DNA of 64,000 bases from Pestalotiopsis fici W106-1 (taxonomy: Eukaryota; Ascomycota; Sordariomycetes; Amphisphaeriales; Sporocadaceae). Below the pieces are notes generated by a model. The model was not told the origin of the DNA. It saw only the letters and a list, made by a program, of their open reading frames with translations, and made no database searches. Position 1 is the stretch's first letter, and every line of letters begins with the position of its first letter. Where the stretch lies: positions 1,178,001 to 1,242,000 of the forward strand of contig NW_006917101.1 in assembly GCF_000516985.1 (NCBI RefSeq), read 5' to 3'. Of this stretch, positions 11,119 to 22,998 are shown piece by piece. Both the position numbers and the translations under genes were made by a program.

Positions 11119-12419
11119 GTGAATGCATGATAAGCCCCGAGTCGAGTCAGACCGGCTTTTTTTTTTTCTCCTGCTGTCAAAGCGGGACTCCACTAGTGAG
11201 CCGTTCTCTGATTTCATATTTCTTTCTTTTCTACCAAAGCCATGTTTCCATGACCAGAAGCTGGAGCATTTTGCGAGTCTAACGTGGTCGGGAGACGATT
11301 ATTGGTTCTCGGGAGCATGGCAGGGTAAGGCGTTGTGAAGAGGCATCAAGGCAATTAAAGTTCAACCTGGCAGGCAGACAAAAATAAACTGGGAGGGTAA
11401 ATCAGGCAGAAGACGTCAGAGCAACCATACAGGATGGTTTCTTTCAACATCTAGGACTGCCATTGTCATGGGAGGTGGAGCTGGAATATCTATATGGACA
11501 CAAAGCAGAAATTTAGTATCGAAATCAAAGTCCAAAACAACTTGTGGCCAAGTCTGTGATCAAGTTCTAATGAAACAACCAATAAACCCCAGATACAAGT
11601 GTATCGCCATCACTTTAGTCAATATTCTAAGAAAAGCAGCACGCTGGTAAACGCAGTATTGGGGCGCGGACTGAGCAAGTGTAATATGTACGTACACTCA
11701 GGAAAGGCAAAGAGGCAGCAACGGCTTTTCCGCGCCGTTGCCCGTCAGCAAGGGTGGCAAAAGCATTGTGCCAATAAGGGGAGGTATAGTCGGTCTTGGA
11801 GCTGTGGGTCTTGACTGATCATACACAATTCAGATATATATGCAGCCCTAACTAGCGACATTGATTTTCCCCCAATCATTCCCTACATGCAGAGAGAAAC
11901 CCATACCCGAGCGCCAATAATTTCAAGTGAGTTCTCCAATTTATTCCTCCCCACAATCACGAAGAGTCATGTTTATGGCTTCACGGAATAGTTCACATAG
12001 CAGTGTGATGCAGACTCAGCAAGCTGCCAGGATCTTTGAGCCCAATCGTTCACACAAAGATGGCATGAACCTTCCAATCGGATTTGAGATGTGTTGAATG
12101 ATTCATAATTGAATGCCGAGTGACAGTCTGACCGGCCCATGCGCGTGAAAAGCTGTTGTGGAACTTCGCAGGTGCAAATAAGCATGTGTTCAAACCAATG
12201 TGAGTGGTGCGAAGTGCTGATTGCATGTGCACTGCCAACCTTTCCATCAGAAAATACCCTCTGCACGTTCAGTCCACCGTGGAAGAGGAAAATAAAGAAT
12301 ATCCTCCAAAGAACCCCCATATGTGTGCTCCATTCTGGTGTCTAAGGTGTCTTCACTGGTACGGACATTTGTAGTCAATGTCTGTGACGGATGATTATGA
12401 CCAGCAATCGCGCTGATAA
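11119..12419. other. Convergent intergenic region
   Basis: Lies between the 3' ends of the adenosine deaminase-like gene and the NmrA-like gene. It holds a T-run at 11157-11168 and otherwise only short chance frames; no RNA gene was recognised. Confidence 0.4.
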
Positions 12420-13489
12420 TCAAGATCGCCCCCAAGTAGATTGGAGCCAGTCTCTAAGTCCGAGAGGTCTGAAATCAACGAGTTCATTGAGGTTTGCGTC
12501 GGTGAATGCATAACGACCATCGGCCACTTGTATCAGGTGTATCATTTTGCGTGCGTTGGCATCGTCTTGCATGTCGCTGTGATAGCGAAGCCAGTCATGA
12601 AGTTGTTGATAGGGCCTTGAGAAAACCTCAAGCTCGGCTACAATCTGTTAGTTGATAGTTACAATACAAAAGAAGAATTGAAAGTAGCAATGCTTACTCC
12701 TGGTGACCTCCTGACTGATTTCTACAAGGCGTTGGGTGGTGACATAGGCGCCTCGCATTCTGAACTCTCTTGGCCAATTCTGTACGCCCAGCTCGATGGC
12801 AGAGGCAACAAAGAGAGCGACATCGTAAACAGACGTCATCGTGACATGCACTTGGTTGCCATGAGAATTTGTTACTGGAATCTCAGCGATACCAGCCGTG
12901 AGGTCAAGCATGTCCCCAGAAGGTCTATGTGCACCAAAGCTCGCACCCATGTTGAGAGAAGATAGGCCTCCTGGACCGAATCTCTCGTAGAATAGGCCGC
13001 AGGAAAAGACGGTATACCGCATAGGACGCGATCGAGATGATGCGCAACGTTCGAGGAATTCCAATGCAGTCGAGGAACCACGTTCCATTGGATCATCGGT
13101 AGGCCGGCGGGACAGAGGGCCCTCGAACTCGGACGGAACGAAGCAGCTAACATGGGCCCGTCGGGCTGCATCGATCAAATTGATTTGCTCAGGGCCTGAG
13201 ATTGTCGAGATGATCAGGTCCACGCCGCGCAGGGTGAACTGGAGATTGTCCAAGTCACTGTAGTCGACAGTAATGACTTGGCATCCGTAAGTCTCAAGTT
13301 CTGGGTGAGGCTGCGACTGTTAGTGATTGAAAATATAGGAACAGCATCATCAGTGGATCAAATTACCCTTCTCGATAAGACGATCATTGCATGAGCAGTT
13401 TCGGACAGCTGTCGTGCCAGTATATTGGCAAAGCCACCGCCGCCGGCAATTGCTATGCGCATCATGGCTGTGTTTGATCTTTTCGACAT
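12420..13489 (-). CDS. NmrA-like / isoflavone reductase-type NAD(P)-binding protein
   Basis: Three exons on the minus strand (13489-13367, 13310-12698, 12637-12420) make 317 residues. The N-terminus holds a Rossmann dinucleotide-binding loop, IAIAGGGGFANILARQL, then VITVDYSDLDNL, GVDLIISTISG and CFVPSEFEGP, the standard run of motifs in NmrA/PCBER proteins. The C-terminal half (exon 3) ends RPLGLRDWLQSTWGRS. Such proteins either reduce small phenolic substrates or act as NAD(P)-sensing regulators; which applies here is not visible. Two starts are possible, MSKRSNTAMMRIAI at 13489 or the internal ATG at 13465. The first intron has two usable acceptors three codons apart, differing by SQ. Confidence 0.82.
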
Positions 13490-15368
13490 GATAAAGAACT
13501 TGAAGCGGAATTCCTTCGACTCTTTATGTTCGCTTCACTCTTCACACCGAGAGCCCGTCGATGACCGTAGTAAGGGTCAAAATTGCTTCTGCAGTCAACC
13601 TTTCTTCAAGGTTGCTCGGTAAGTGAGTCGTCGGGTTGATTCTTCGGTATGTCTTTCCCACAACTCAGTACTCCTTGCCTGAGTCAGGGATAGATCAATA
13701 GCCAGAAATCAAAGTATACCCGCGTGACTAGGATGTCCGTTTCTAATACCTTGTTGCTCAAAGTCCCAGATGTACAATGTTTGGCAGTGGGAGGGTGTAT
13801 AAGGATAGACCAATGGTTTTGCAAACGAAAAGCGCCGAGGATGTCAGAAAACCTGTCTAGAGAATACCAAGGTATGGTCCTGAGGGAGAAAAAGGATAAT
13901 ATCAGATGTGACAATAGAGGTGTTTTCAAATTTCCGCAGGAAGCCGGTGGTGACAATGAACCTAGGTGTCCATACATTAGTCAAAAAGTCGAGACCCTAG
14001 GGTAAGAGCATGACATGAAGTTGACTAGATCATATTTCTAGAGTCATCTCATTCCTCATGCTTCTTGGATACCTACCTGGACAGTGAGAGACCGGCCGGT
14101 TGAAAGATGGAAACCATATCTCCTAGCAGGGATCTTGAACTGACTGATGATGGAAACCCTGCTTCCTCAGCCGCTCAGTGGCCGTCTGGAAGTCACAGTT
14201 GAGTCCTCGTGGCACCTTAGACTAAAGAATGACGATGCTGCCTGGTATCTCCTGGAGATGTGTAGACCCTGTGAGGTATGGTGGGCCATGTTGTTCGGCG
14301 TCGTCCGCGTGAGAAGCGCCGAGGCGGCCCAGAGCCCACCATTGTTCCCAGCAGATGCGAGATTTCGACCTGCATGGTAGGTTTCACGACGTCCCGAAGA
14401 CTGGATGACCCGGCAAGGTTTCAGGAACAGCAAGAGTCTTTGCCGGTGGATGACGTGGGGGTGGGTAGCAAGTGAGTGTTGATGGTCAAGCCAGTCTACC
14501 CCGAGATATGAAATGTGCTTGAAGGTAGGCACAAGGGGCAGGGAAAGGAACGCTGAACACAATCAACAAGGATCAATTTCTCGATGCTCCAAGCTTGACT
14601 TTGACACCAATGTCAGCTTTAATTTCCATCAGGAATCCAGAAATTAGCGCATGTCTACAGGTCGTGGTTACTGCTGCAGCCTTATGGTCAATCGGGTGGC
14701 CAAAGAATGAATTTAACAGCCCAGATGATCTAGTTTTTTCTTTGCATGTTTCATTGTAAGAAGGCCGAGACGCTTATTCTGTAGAGACTGATGTGAGCTC
14801 TGGAGAACTGCCACATGGCAGAAGAATAATTCGCGTGTGGCGGCACGACATGTCAGTGTACCGGTATTATGACCCCGTGGAAGCTTTCACACTCGGGTGC
14901 TCGTTGCTACTATCCACTACCGCATGGTGAATTTTGTCTATCCTCTTTCAACACTAGCACGGGAACTTTTCGCTCCTCGAGAGAATGTGCCTCTGGTGGG
15001 TACCTGGGAAGTCGAGTTAGTATAGGACGTTGCTGGGAATGGGAATAACATTGATACCGCAGAGAGACAAAAGCTCGGAACTATACCTGTACGTACAGGG
15101 GTACGTCTCTAAAGGGTGGAGGTGAACTGGCTGCAAATGGTATGACCGCCATGCCGGGAGTCGCTTTGATGCATGATTGGGTCAAAATCGAACGGTTTTC
15201 TTGTAGATCCAAACAGTCTACTAGGTATGTAGGAGGTACCTATGTAGGTAAGTGTAGGGTGGGCTGCCTTGCAGCGTCTCAGCCCGCTGGGCTGGAGCCT
15301 GGGATTATCTCCCAAGAAGGTTCAAGTGAGACCTGGGGGAGGGAGATGTAGGTGGGAGCAGTGTGTGT

Positions 15369-15370
<2 letters not shown>

Positions 15371-15400
<30 letters not shown>
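15371..15400. repeat. (GT)15 dinucleotide microsatellite
   Basis: Fifteen perfect GT units, preceded by an interrupted GT tract from 15361. Confidence 0.95.
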
Positions 15401-15403
<3 letters not shown>

Positions 15404-16399
15404 GTAAAGGTAGGTAAGGCATCAAGTAGATGCGGTGATCATAAGGGTGAGGAAGCAAGGGTTTGGGGGCCAGATGGAGGGCGATGGATTAGTGATGGGA
15501 TGGCAATTGAAGTCTGGAAGTCTGAACTTACATACGTACATTAGTGCTTGCCCCTAGAGTTGGAGAGACCTAACCTAGTAATGTAACTAACCCCAGCACA
15601 GTAGTAGTGGCACTATTATGAGAATTAGAGAGGAAAGCTCGCGGGAGCTCCACAAACAGGGCAGGCCCAAGGGTCTCCACAGGGGGACTTTGCCGGCGTA
15701 CCTAGAGACTAGTAACACCTGATACATCGTACTGGGCCCAGTGAGAGAGCCGCATTTGACGAAATCCGCACCCGCCTCAGAGGTGGTTTCCCCAGGGATA
15801 TGGATTGTATGGATGAGAGGCAAAGCTAGTGTAGGTACATAGTTAGGGTACTAGGTATGTATGTGTGGAATCTCGAGCGATCCCACCCTTGGCGTTTTTT
15901 TCTTCTTCTTCTTCTATCATCTATGTGCTTTGGTTGTAGGTACCTACATTTGCATGCACTCCCATCATGAGCAAGCAACGGATGCGGCTAAAGGTACCGC
16001 ATAGGCACTGAAGGACACCCATCGGTCTTCGCCGCCAGCCTACACATGGCGCAAACGGTTAAAAGCAACTGCCCTTAGATGCCTAATGTAGCCATCATGG
16101 CAACGGCCGCGAAAGTTGTGATGGTGTGAAGCAAGACGGCCTTTGGTGGGCTTCACAAGGAGCACGTAAGCTGATCGGGGAGGGCAGCATGGCTGCTAAG
16201 AATTACTTTCTAGGTATTGAAGCGATGATACCGTCCGTCGTGGGGATGAAGCAGGCATGTCAACTTAGGGCCGAAATGCACGTCAAATGCCCTGGACACT
16301 TTGGCTGTGGAGATGAAAGCAAATTGCAAGGTTTTGTCTCCTCCATTGTTCGAGAAGTCTTCTTTCTTTCCTTCGATCATCATCTAATTTCATTCTCGA

Positions 16400-16420
16400 C
16401 TTCTTCTTCTTCTTCTTCTT
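16400..16420. repeat. (TTC)n trinucleotide microsatellite
   Basis: Seven tandem CTT/TTC units in non-coding DNA. Confidence 0.9.
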
Positions 16421-18752
16421 TTGTGTCCCCATTGGCAGGGTTGTAAGAAATAGGGGGTGGGAGAAGCCAAGCGCAGCCTCACCAAAAGTCCCAGTAGATA
16501 TCCACATGGCAATTGTCCCATACCTGCATGCGCGGATGCATTAGCCGGCATACTTGGACAAATTCAGACTCCCTGTAAGAACTGGCTTGGTCACCACTGG
16601 GACCGTCTCGTGGTTGTTGTTTTCTGGATGACAAAACCCTTTCTCGACCAGGCAGACGATGCAAAAGGTGTGTTTATAATAACTCGAATGGGAAAGCTCC
16701 GCCCTAATTTGTGTCAGTATTCACTGGGCGTTGGAGACTGATTGGCTGAGAAAACTTGAAATTTATAGCCAATGAAAAAGCTACGTCCAACATTTACAGT
16801 ATTATTATCCATCGGGATTGCGCCCGAACCTGCCCGCGACAGCTTTATAATCACTAAGCGAGTTTGTGTGCTGGGTCCTCCTGGCGTGTTCCGGTTCACC
16901 GGGAACGCCTCTATCACACCCACCCTTCTCTACAATCAACGAGTGCTGCTTGTGTTCTCAAGCTTGATGTTTCTGCAGCGAATGATTGGCGGAATACGTA
17001 TCGTTGTGGGAAAACAAGATCAACAGTGTTCCGGGTACTCGGTGTGCTTACCACTTACATCACCGAGCCGAATGAACCCTTGCTTCCGTGTCGGCGGCGC
17101 CGATGGCCAGGGTCCTTTTGACAGTATAGGAAATTCCCCATGTCACGAATGCCATGCAGATTGAAATGCAAGCACACTCTAGTGTAGCATCGTCGGGGAA
17201 AACGTAATCATTTGGATGCAACTCTCCTCATGAAACTACTTGCAGAATCCTTGGCGCATTTATTGTGCCGAGTCCTGTCTTCGATTACTCAAGATGAACA
17301 GGGGTGTCAAGACGACATCTCTATCTATCTACATAGTATTGTTGCAATCAGGTAATGAATATACATGCAATCCTACAGCATCTATGCCGAGGCACGTTGT
17401 AGATTGTTATGCTCAAGCTCAAGGTCGGGCCAAGACTGTAATATTGCTTTGCATCTAGCAAGTTCCTAATATAGATGCTAGTGAGGGCGATCCAGAAGAT
17501 ATCTGGTCATGTGACGGAATATTTTGCCTTGACGTATCTCGATAGTATATCCTCAGTATCATTGATTTATATTCACAGGTTTATGCAATGAACTATCCAA
17601 TTATACCTGAATAGAGCTGTTGTATGTTAATCACCACATTGTAACACGTCTCCGTTGCAGCGTGATATGAGGACGGGGACTATGTAGCCCCCGAATCATC
17701 TGGATAAAACTCTGAGAGTTCAGAGGTTCCTTGGAAACCTCTTTTGAAAAATTAGCTAGCAATCATACTTTGCACCATCTGATTTGATCAGAGCCTGGTA
17801 GATCCCTGGTATGTGTTCACCATGCGCTTCTAGATAAAGAGCAACGTTACAAGATGGATAATTTTGGCCACATGCCTGGGTTCCTGAGAGAGTCAGATGT
17901 TTTTCAGGCCGGTGAAGAAGTTGTGGTCAGCACGTAGTTATCGATATATTGATCTTCCGCATTGCTCCCTAGGTTCAGACTGATGCAGGATCGCTACGGC
18001 CGAGACTTGTCTTCATCCATGTGTACTTGGGTGGCAGAATATCATGGAAACAGGTAGTCCTGTACTTTCATAAAGTACATTTTTTGCTTTTGGAGTGAGA
18101 AGTCCTGTCAGCACTCGGTGGTTGGCCTCGGCGAGCTTTGCGGTTCTCCCACTGGGCATTCTTGGCCCCCAACGTTCAGCGAGTCGTCTTGTATCACGGC
18201 TTCGTGACAGCTGTAGCTCATTTACGCTTGATTTAACATGGATATGTATTAATAGAAAAAGGAACAGGCGCGGGTGGCGTTGTACCTAGGTATCCTTCGT
18301 GGGCCAGGCTTTGTAAGAATGGTGACACTCAGCTCCCACGTCGAGGCACTTCCCACAAACTCTCCAAGGCTCCAAGCATGATACCTGTCCCTATCGCATT
18401 AATTGAAGCAAGCCACGCCTATAGCAGTTCGTCTACCCAGTGTCCAACAACTTGGAAATTAAATCGAGAACTTGTAGCTTTATCCTACGATAAATCTATC
18501 GTCACCGACCCTGCTATTGCCAGCCCACCAAATTTAGCAGATGCATTTTTCAAGAAAAAAATTCTTACACTAATCAGAAGAGTTGACTATACTGGCATAG
18601 GGATGAAGATTGTTTATGTTGCGGCTTGCCTATGGTAGACAGACGTGAGATATGAGACCAAAAAAGGGGGTGGTGACAATAGAACCAGGGGTAAAAAAGA
18701 ATCGGTCGGCCTATTTAGGACCGTATGATTGGTGGCAAGAATTGCTAATTCT

Positions 18753-18824
18753 TGCCCACTACTGGAGTCGAACCAATTGCCTCCTCATTACTAGTGAGGC
18801 GCTCTACCGATGAGCCAAGCGGGC
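18753..18824 (-). tRNA. tRNA-Thr (anticodon AGU)
   Basis: The minus strand folds into a complete cloverleaf without an intron. The acceptor arm pairs GCCCGCT with AGTGGGC (one G-T), the D stem is GCTC/GAGC with a GG in the loop, the anticodon stem is CCTCA/TGAGG around CTAGTAA, and the T arm is ATTGG-TTCGACT-CCAGT. The anticodon read from the loop is AGU, decoding threonine ACN codons after A34 modification to inosine. Internal RNA polymerase III boxes are present: TGGCTCATCGG (box A) and GGTTCGACTCC (box B). A T-run lies about 50 nt downstream, a little far for a terminator. CCA is not encoded, as expected. Confidence 0.93.
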
Positions 18825-19291
18825 TTCGAAAGACCTTGTAATGGATCTCTGCTGCTGTTGAAGGTTTATGAATCAATTACAATTCATATCAGACACTTTT
18901 CATTGAGCGGTGGTCGGAGAAATTGGTAGGTGGAGAATTCTATATTGAAAGTTGAGCCAAATTGGTGGGCTCGCTCCACTTGGAACGCAGCCCGGGTCGG
19001 TGCGGTGAAGCCACCTTACTCAGTCTCCAAATCAACAAGAATCGGTCACCACAGCTTACTCAAGAATGTACTACTCCCAGTGATTGCCAAGTATACACAG
19101 TCCCGTCAAGGGCAGGACGAAGCCTGTTGGAATATATTATGTTCATCATTAGATAAGTTCTACTCGGTGCTGGGAGAGCCGCAGCTTTTCATGACCATGT
19201 CTAATCAGGCGCCGTCCTGTTGAAGGGCATGTGCCATCAGTTTGGAGTCAAAGGCACCATTATCGTAAAGAAACGCTGGCTTGTCATCAGA
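18825..19291. other. Intergenic region between tRNA-Thr and ECT1
   Basis: Upstream flank of the tRNA and 3' flank of the ECT1 gene. No gene is seen. Confidence 0.4.
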
Positions 19292-20820
19292 TCAGCCAGA
19301 AGAGGCCCGCTCTTGCTCCTTCTGTAATTGTTCCTCCTCCAAAATCTCCCTCTGTCTGGCCGCAGCTTCAATGCTAGCCTTGACTCCCTTCTTCCTCTGC
19401 CTCTCCTCATAGAGATCTCTACTCTTCATGATTCTTTGTACGATGGTGCCAGCATTCACATCACCAAAAGCATGGCTGGAGATCTTCTGGAAAATGCCCA
19501 TCTCCTTGGGTGCCGCGTACGGATCGTACGAGAGCGGCATGAACGAAGTCGGTCCATGATAGACAGCATCTGGCGTTCCCCATGGCAGACTTGTCAGGTA
19601 AGACTTGGTTGGTGAAAATGGGGCCCCAAAAACGACAGCATCGACATGCTAGGAGATTGTTAGCCCAAAAGAAGTAGACGGAGGCGGTGTATATGATCAA
19701 CTTACTCGGCATTGCAAAACACAAAGACCTCTCTCAAAAATGTTCATGATGGGGTAGTTGACTCCCTTCCAATGGTTGATCACCTCATCGTCGTGAACAC
19801 CAGCAACCACAAACACGGGACCATAATCGCCGCCTTTGCCTTTCCGCTCATCCACAGCCTGCTGGTCAAACCATCCGTCTGCCCGGGCAAGCTTCTCCTC
19901 GGCCTCGACTACCAAGCGCAAAAACTCAATGTGGCCGCTGGAGAACAAGTCGAATCCACCATCAACGTAAACAACTCGTTGACCGAGTTGCGGGCCTGGG
20001 CCCTTGAGGTGGGATCGGAACGAGCCCTTTTCTTCCTCCGTAGCCTGCGACTTGGCGGCGTGAGAAGCAGACCAGAACCAGACATCAGCACCGGGGGCCT
20101 TGCCAGTTTCGTCAGTCGCATATTGAGCAATGCGTTCAGACATGGCTTCTCCGACGGCCTTCTTCTCAGCGTCCGTCCCGTGGCCCTCTTCACCAGCCAG
20201 AGTCTTCTCCAACGACTTGATAAAATGTGTTCTCGTGCAGAGAAGCATGCGGCCTACCAGGTCGGTTGTCGAGATGCTGGGCGTGCGCTTGACGACCTTG
20301 AACCGGCCAGCGGCCTTGACGAAGCGGTAGCAGTCCTCGCCGTTGCTGTCGCTCGTGATGTCGTCGCCGTGCACCACATATTTGCAGCCAAAGTGGCTGA
20401 TAAAGTCCAGCTGTGTCACGTACGGAGCGTGAGGCACGGACTTGGTAACCCATCGGCATGCATCGACAGCAGCGAGCCTTTACACCAGAATGGGAAATCA
20501 GCACTCGGGTTCTCTCAAAGCATTATTTTGATTCGTTCTCCCCCCTCGTGCATTCACATTTGTCATTTTTATGGGAGGAGGAAATTTCAAAAAAGAAAAC
20601 CGTACCGTTCCTGCAGTGTCATGACTGTGGGGCCCTTGTTCTCGAGAATAGACTCATCAGAGTGAACGCCGACGTAGAGCTCAGTGCCGAGCTGTCGGGC
20701 TTGCAGCATAGCGCCAGCGTGGCCATGGTGGAAAAAGTCCCAGCATCCATCGACCCAAATCCTGTCCTCCAAGATCTCAGGGGCAGCGGGGCCAGAGAGG
20801 ACCTCTTCTTCTGACGACAT
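19292..20820 (-). CDS. ECT1: Ethanolamine-phosphate cytidylyltransferase
   Basis: Exons 20820-20606, 20477-19706 and 19648-19292 give 447 residues, the normal family size. The protein has two nucleotidyltransferase domains in tandem. The first opens IWVDGCWDFFHHGHAGAML with the HxGH-type signature at residues 31-34 and continues to CRWVTKSVPHAPYVTQLDF and YVVHGDDITSD. The second opens VVYVDGGFDLFSSGHIEFL with its own SSGH near residue 250 and ends with SYLTSLPWGTPDAVYHG. The enzyme makes CDP-ethanolamine from CTP and phosphoethanolamine, the rate-limiting step of the Kennedy route to phosphatidylethanolamine. The C-terminal tail is a charged helix rich in Arg/Lys/Glu. Introns are 128 and 57 nt. 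It is divergent from the PhyH gene with about 490 bp between starts. Confidence 0.93.
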
Positions 20821-21312
20821 GGTTCCGCTAAGATTCTGACGGCTGCAAAGGAGTGAATGTGTGGTCAGAAGTCTAGTGATCCTACAGAAAGATACGAAGC
20901 TCTTCCCTGTGGCGGTTTCTTGTCAACAACGAGGAGGACAATTAACTTGGGCCAATTGGCGAAAAGGGGTGACTATTATGATAGTGTTGGCTAGCGGCAA
21001 TCAACACTGTTCCGTTTCGCGCTGCCAACCTCTGAGCAGACCGTCCGGCCACAGTCGCAAACTGTGTTGAGAACCCCTCAGTGGGGCAATATTGGTGGCA
21101 GCTCCCAGATGTCGGAACTGGAGAGAGCTTTGGGCTGGGTGGGAATTGCCCCACCATCTCAGCAAAGCACCGTCGTCATACGTCGGAGTATAGGTACGCG
21201 TTGACGCACCAAATAAGTCTGTACATATAATAATTGACTTGTCCCTACGTTCTTTTTTTGAATCTGCCCCGAGATACTCATTACGGAGACTTATCATACT
21301 TTCGCCATCATC
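20821..21312. promoter_or_regulatory. Shared upstream region of ECT1 and the PhyH gene
   Basis: 492 bp separate two outward-facing start codons, so both promoters must lie here or overlap. No named binding site is obvious. Confidence 0.45.
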
Positions 21313-22323
21313 ATGACACCAGACGTCAAATTATCCGGTCCATACGGCGGCCTGAAGCCCGAGCAAATCGAGGCCTTCTGGCGGGATGGCTACCTTATCA
21401 TCCCAAATGCCCTGCCGCCGACAACAACGCAGGCGCTTCTAGACGAGACGCACACAATGCTGGAGGACTTCTCACTCGACGACCACCCCATGACCAAATT
21501 CAGCACGGGAGAGACGTCGGCGCATGTGGGCGACGACTACTTCCTCGACTCGGGCGACAAGATCCGCTTCTTCTTTGAGGAGGACGCCTTTGACCCGGCA
21601 ACGGGGTCTCTGAACAAGCCAAAGGCCCGCGCCATCAACAAGATCGGCCACTACCTGCACGCGCTTAGCCCCCCCTTTGCCTCTCTCCTGGACCCGGCTC
21701 TCAACCCGGACCTCCTTGGCGCCGGCACCACTGGTGGCTCCGTCGAGGCCGGCCATAAAGAGTCGCATCCCGCAGCTGTCGCCCGTGCCCTGGGCTTCCG
21801 AGATCCGCGTGTACTGCAGAGTATGGTCATCTGCAAGCAGCCCGAGATCGGTGGCGCCGTCCCGCCGCACCAAGATAGTACCTTTTTGTACACGGACCCT
21901 CCGAGCGCCGTTGGCTTCTGGTATGCGCTTGAGGACGCCACTGTAGAGAATGGATGTCTCAGCTTCTTGCCGGGAAGCCACCGATGGGCCTCCGTGAAGC
22001 AGAGATTTGTCCGGGCAGGCGAGGGCAAGGGCACAACCTTCATTGACACGGATGGGCCTAGATTCCCAAATGACAAGGAGTACGGTGAGGAAAAGTCCAA
22101 TGGCACATCAGCGGAGACGGGAGAGTGGAAGCTCGGCGAAGTCAAGGCCGGCTCGCTAGTACTGATTCACGGCAACTTGCTTCACAAGAGCGAGAAAAAC
22201 CTCAGTCAGAAGGGCAGGATCATTTATACTTTCCACGTGATCGAGGGTGAAGGTGCAAAGTACGACGAGAGGAATTGGCTGCAGCCGCCTGCGGGAGGGT
22301 TTACGAGTTTATATCGAGACTGA
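21313..22323 (+). CDS. Phytanoyl-CoA dioxygenase (PhyH) family protein
   Basis: Single exon, 336 residues. The iron-binding facial triad typical of the family is visible: His186 and Asp188 in PPHQDSTFLYTDP, and a distal His at 286 or 291 in LIHGNLLHKSEKN, followed by KGRIIYTFHV where an Arg would bind 2-oxoglutarate. The N-terminal GYLIIPNAL strand and GFWYALEDATVENGCLSFLPGSH are further family blocks. The closest characterised relatives act on phytanoyl-CoA or on small metabolites; the substrate here is not determined. There is no signal peptide and no clear peroxisomal C-terminal signal (ends SLYRD). The start is set by the ATG after a CATCATC leader, in phase with the conserved N-terminus. 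Confidence 0.88.
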   Translation: MTPDVKLSGPYGGLKPEQIEAFWRDGYLIIPNALPPTTTQALLDETHTMLEDFSLDDHPMTKFSTGETSAHVGDDYFLDSGDKIRFFFEEDAFDPATGSLNKPKARAINKIGHYLHALSPPFASLLDPALNPDLLGAGTTGGSVEAGHKESHPAAVARALGFRDPRVLQSMVICKQPEIGGAVPPHQDSTFLYTDPPSAVGFWYALEDATVENGCLSFLPGSHRWASVKQRFVRAGEGKGTTFIDTDGPRFPNDKEYGEEKSNGTSAETGEWKLGEVKAGSLVLIHGNLLHKSEKNLSQKGRIIYTFHVIEGEGAKYDERNWLQPPAGGFTSLYRD

Positions 22324-22998
22324 TAGTTGCTATCAATCATTGTTCAAAACTGCCAGATACCGTGGAAACATCAAGTATAAACATGCAAGCTGCCCGTTCA
22401 ACGATACTTGGGACACGGAATAAATCATGGCGCTAAATGTCATCACGAATACCAAGATAAATGGAACCCCAAGCAAGTGAAGTGCGGTTCCAAATATTGA
22501 ATTATGAGTATGAGGTGACCTATGCTCATTTATGTGTCTGTCCACGTAATTACTGGTGCGGTTTAGAGCAAGCACACCCCCAAACGCCAGAAACACGTCC
22601 CCTTTTTTTTTCTCCCCCTTTTTGTTTGAGAATCAGAAACATTCGCTCCTTGTCGAAATGTCGGAAAGAACGCGGTGATCTGTTGTGTCCTTCCTAAAGA
22701 TCGCGGATGAGATTCGTCCAGATACGATTTTCTTCCGTGATCCTGCCGGTCTGGTTCGATCTCAGGGACAACAGCGAGAAAACAAACGTATGGAGAGTAG
22801 TATACAAACAGCTGATGTCCGTTGGCAACAGCAAGTTGCCGAGTCATACAACTTCTTTCGAAGTCGCGGCGATGCTATACTCCGCCGGGCCTCGAGATCA
22901 TTTCGCAACAGCCAATTGTTGACAGGACTGATTTGACCTTTTTCCAGTGTCGGCCCTTTCCAGTCATCACCGAAGGCATATCATTTCTTACCATTTCC
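22324..22998. other. Convergent 3' region
   Basis: Between the stop codons of the PhyH gene (+) and HRP1 (-). Contains T-runs near 22600-22620 and no recognisable gene; expected to be the two 3' UTRs. Confidence 0.45.

Larger units (their letters stand above)
13490..18752. other. 5.3 kb gene-poor region
   Basis: No frame in this stretch shows splice continuity, family motifs or coding bias. It contains a (GT)15 tract, a (TTC)n tract, repeated TAGGTAC-type motifs around 15230-15950 and AT-rich segments towards 17500-18700. No transposase or reverse transcriptase motif is visible. It may include promoter DNA of the NmrA-like gene (a TGACTCA site on the minus strand at 13680-13686 lies about 190 bp upstream of that start), decayed repeats or non-coding RNA. 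Confidence 0.4.

Noticed and set aside
15361..15400. Possible CRISPR-like or telomere-like array
   Set aside because: It is a simple GT microsatellite with no spacers and no telomeric TTAGGG units.
22333..22596. 87-codon hydrophobic minus-strand frame downstream of the PhyH gene
   Set aside because: Lies in the expected 3' UTR and has no supporting splice or motif evidence.
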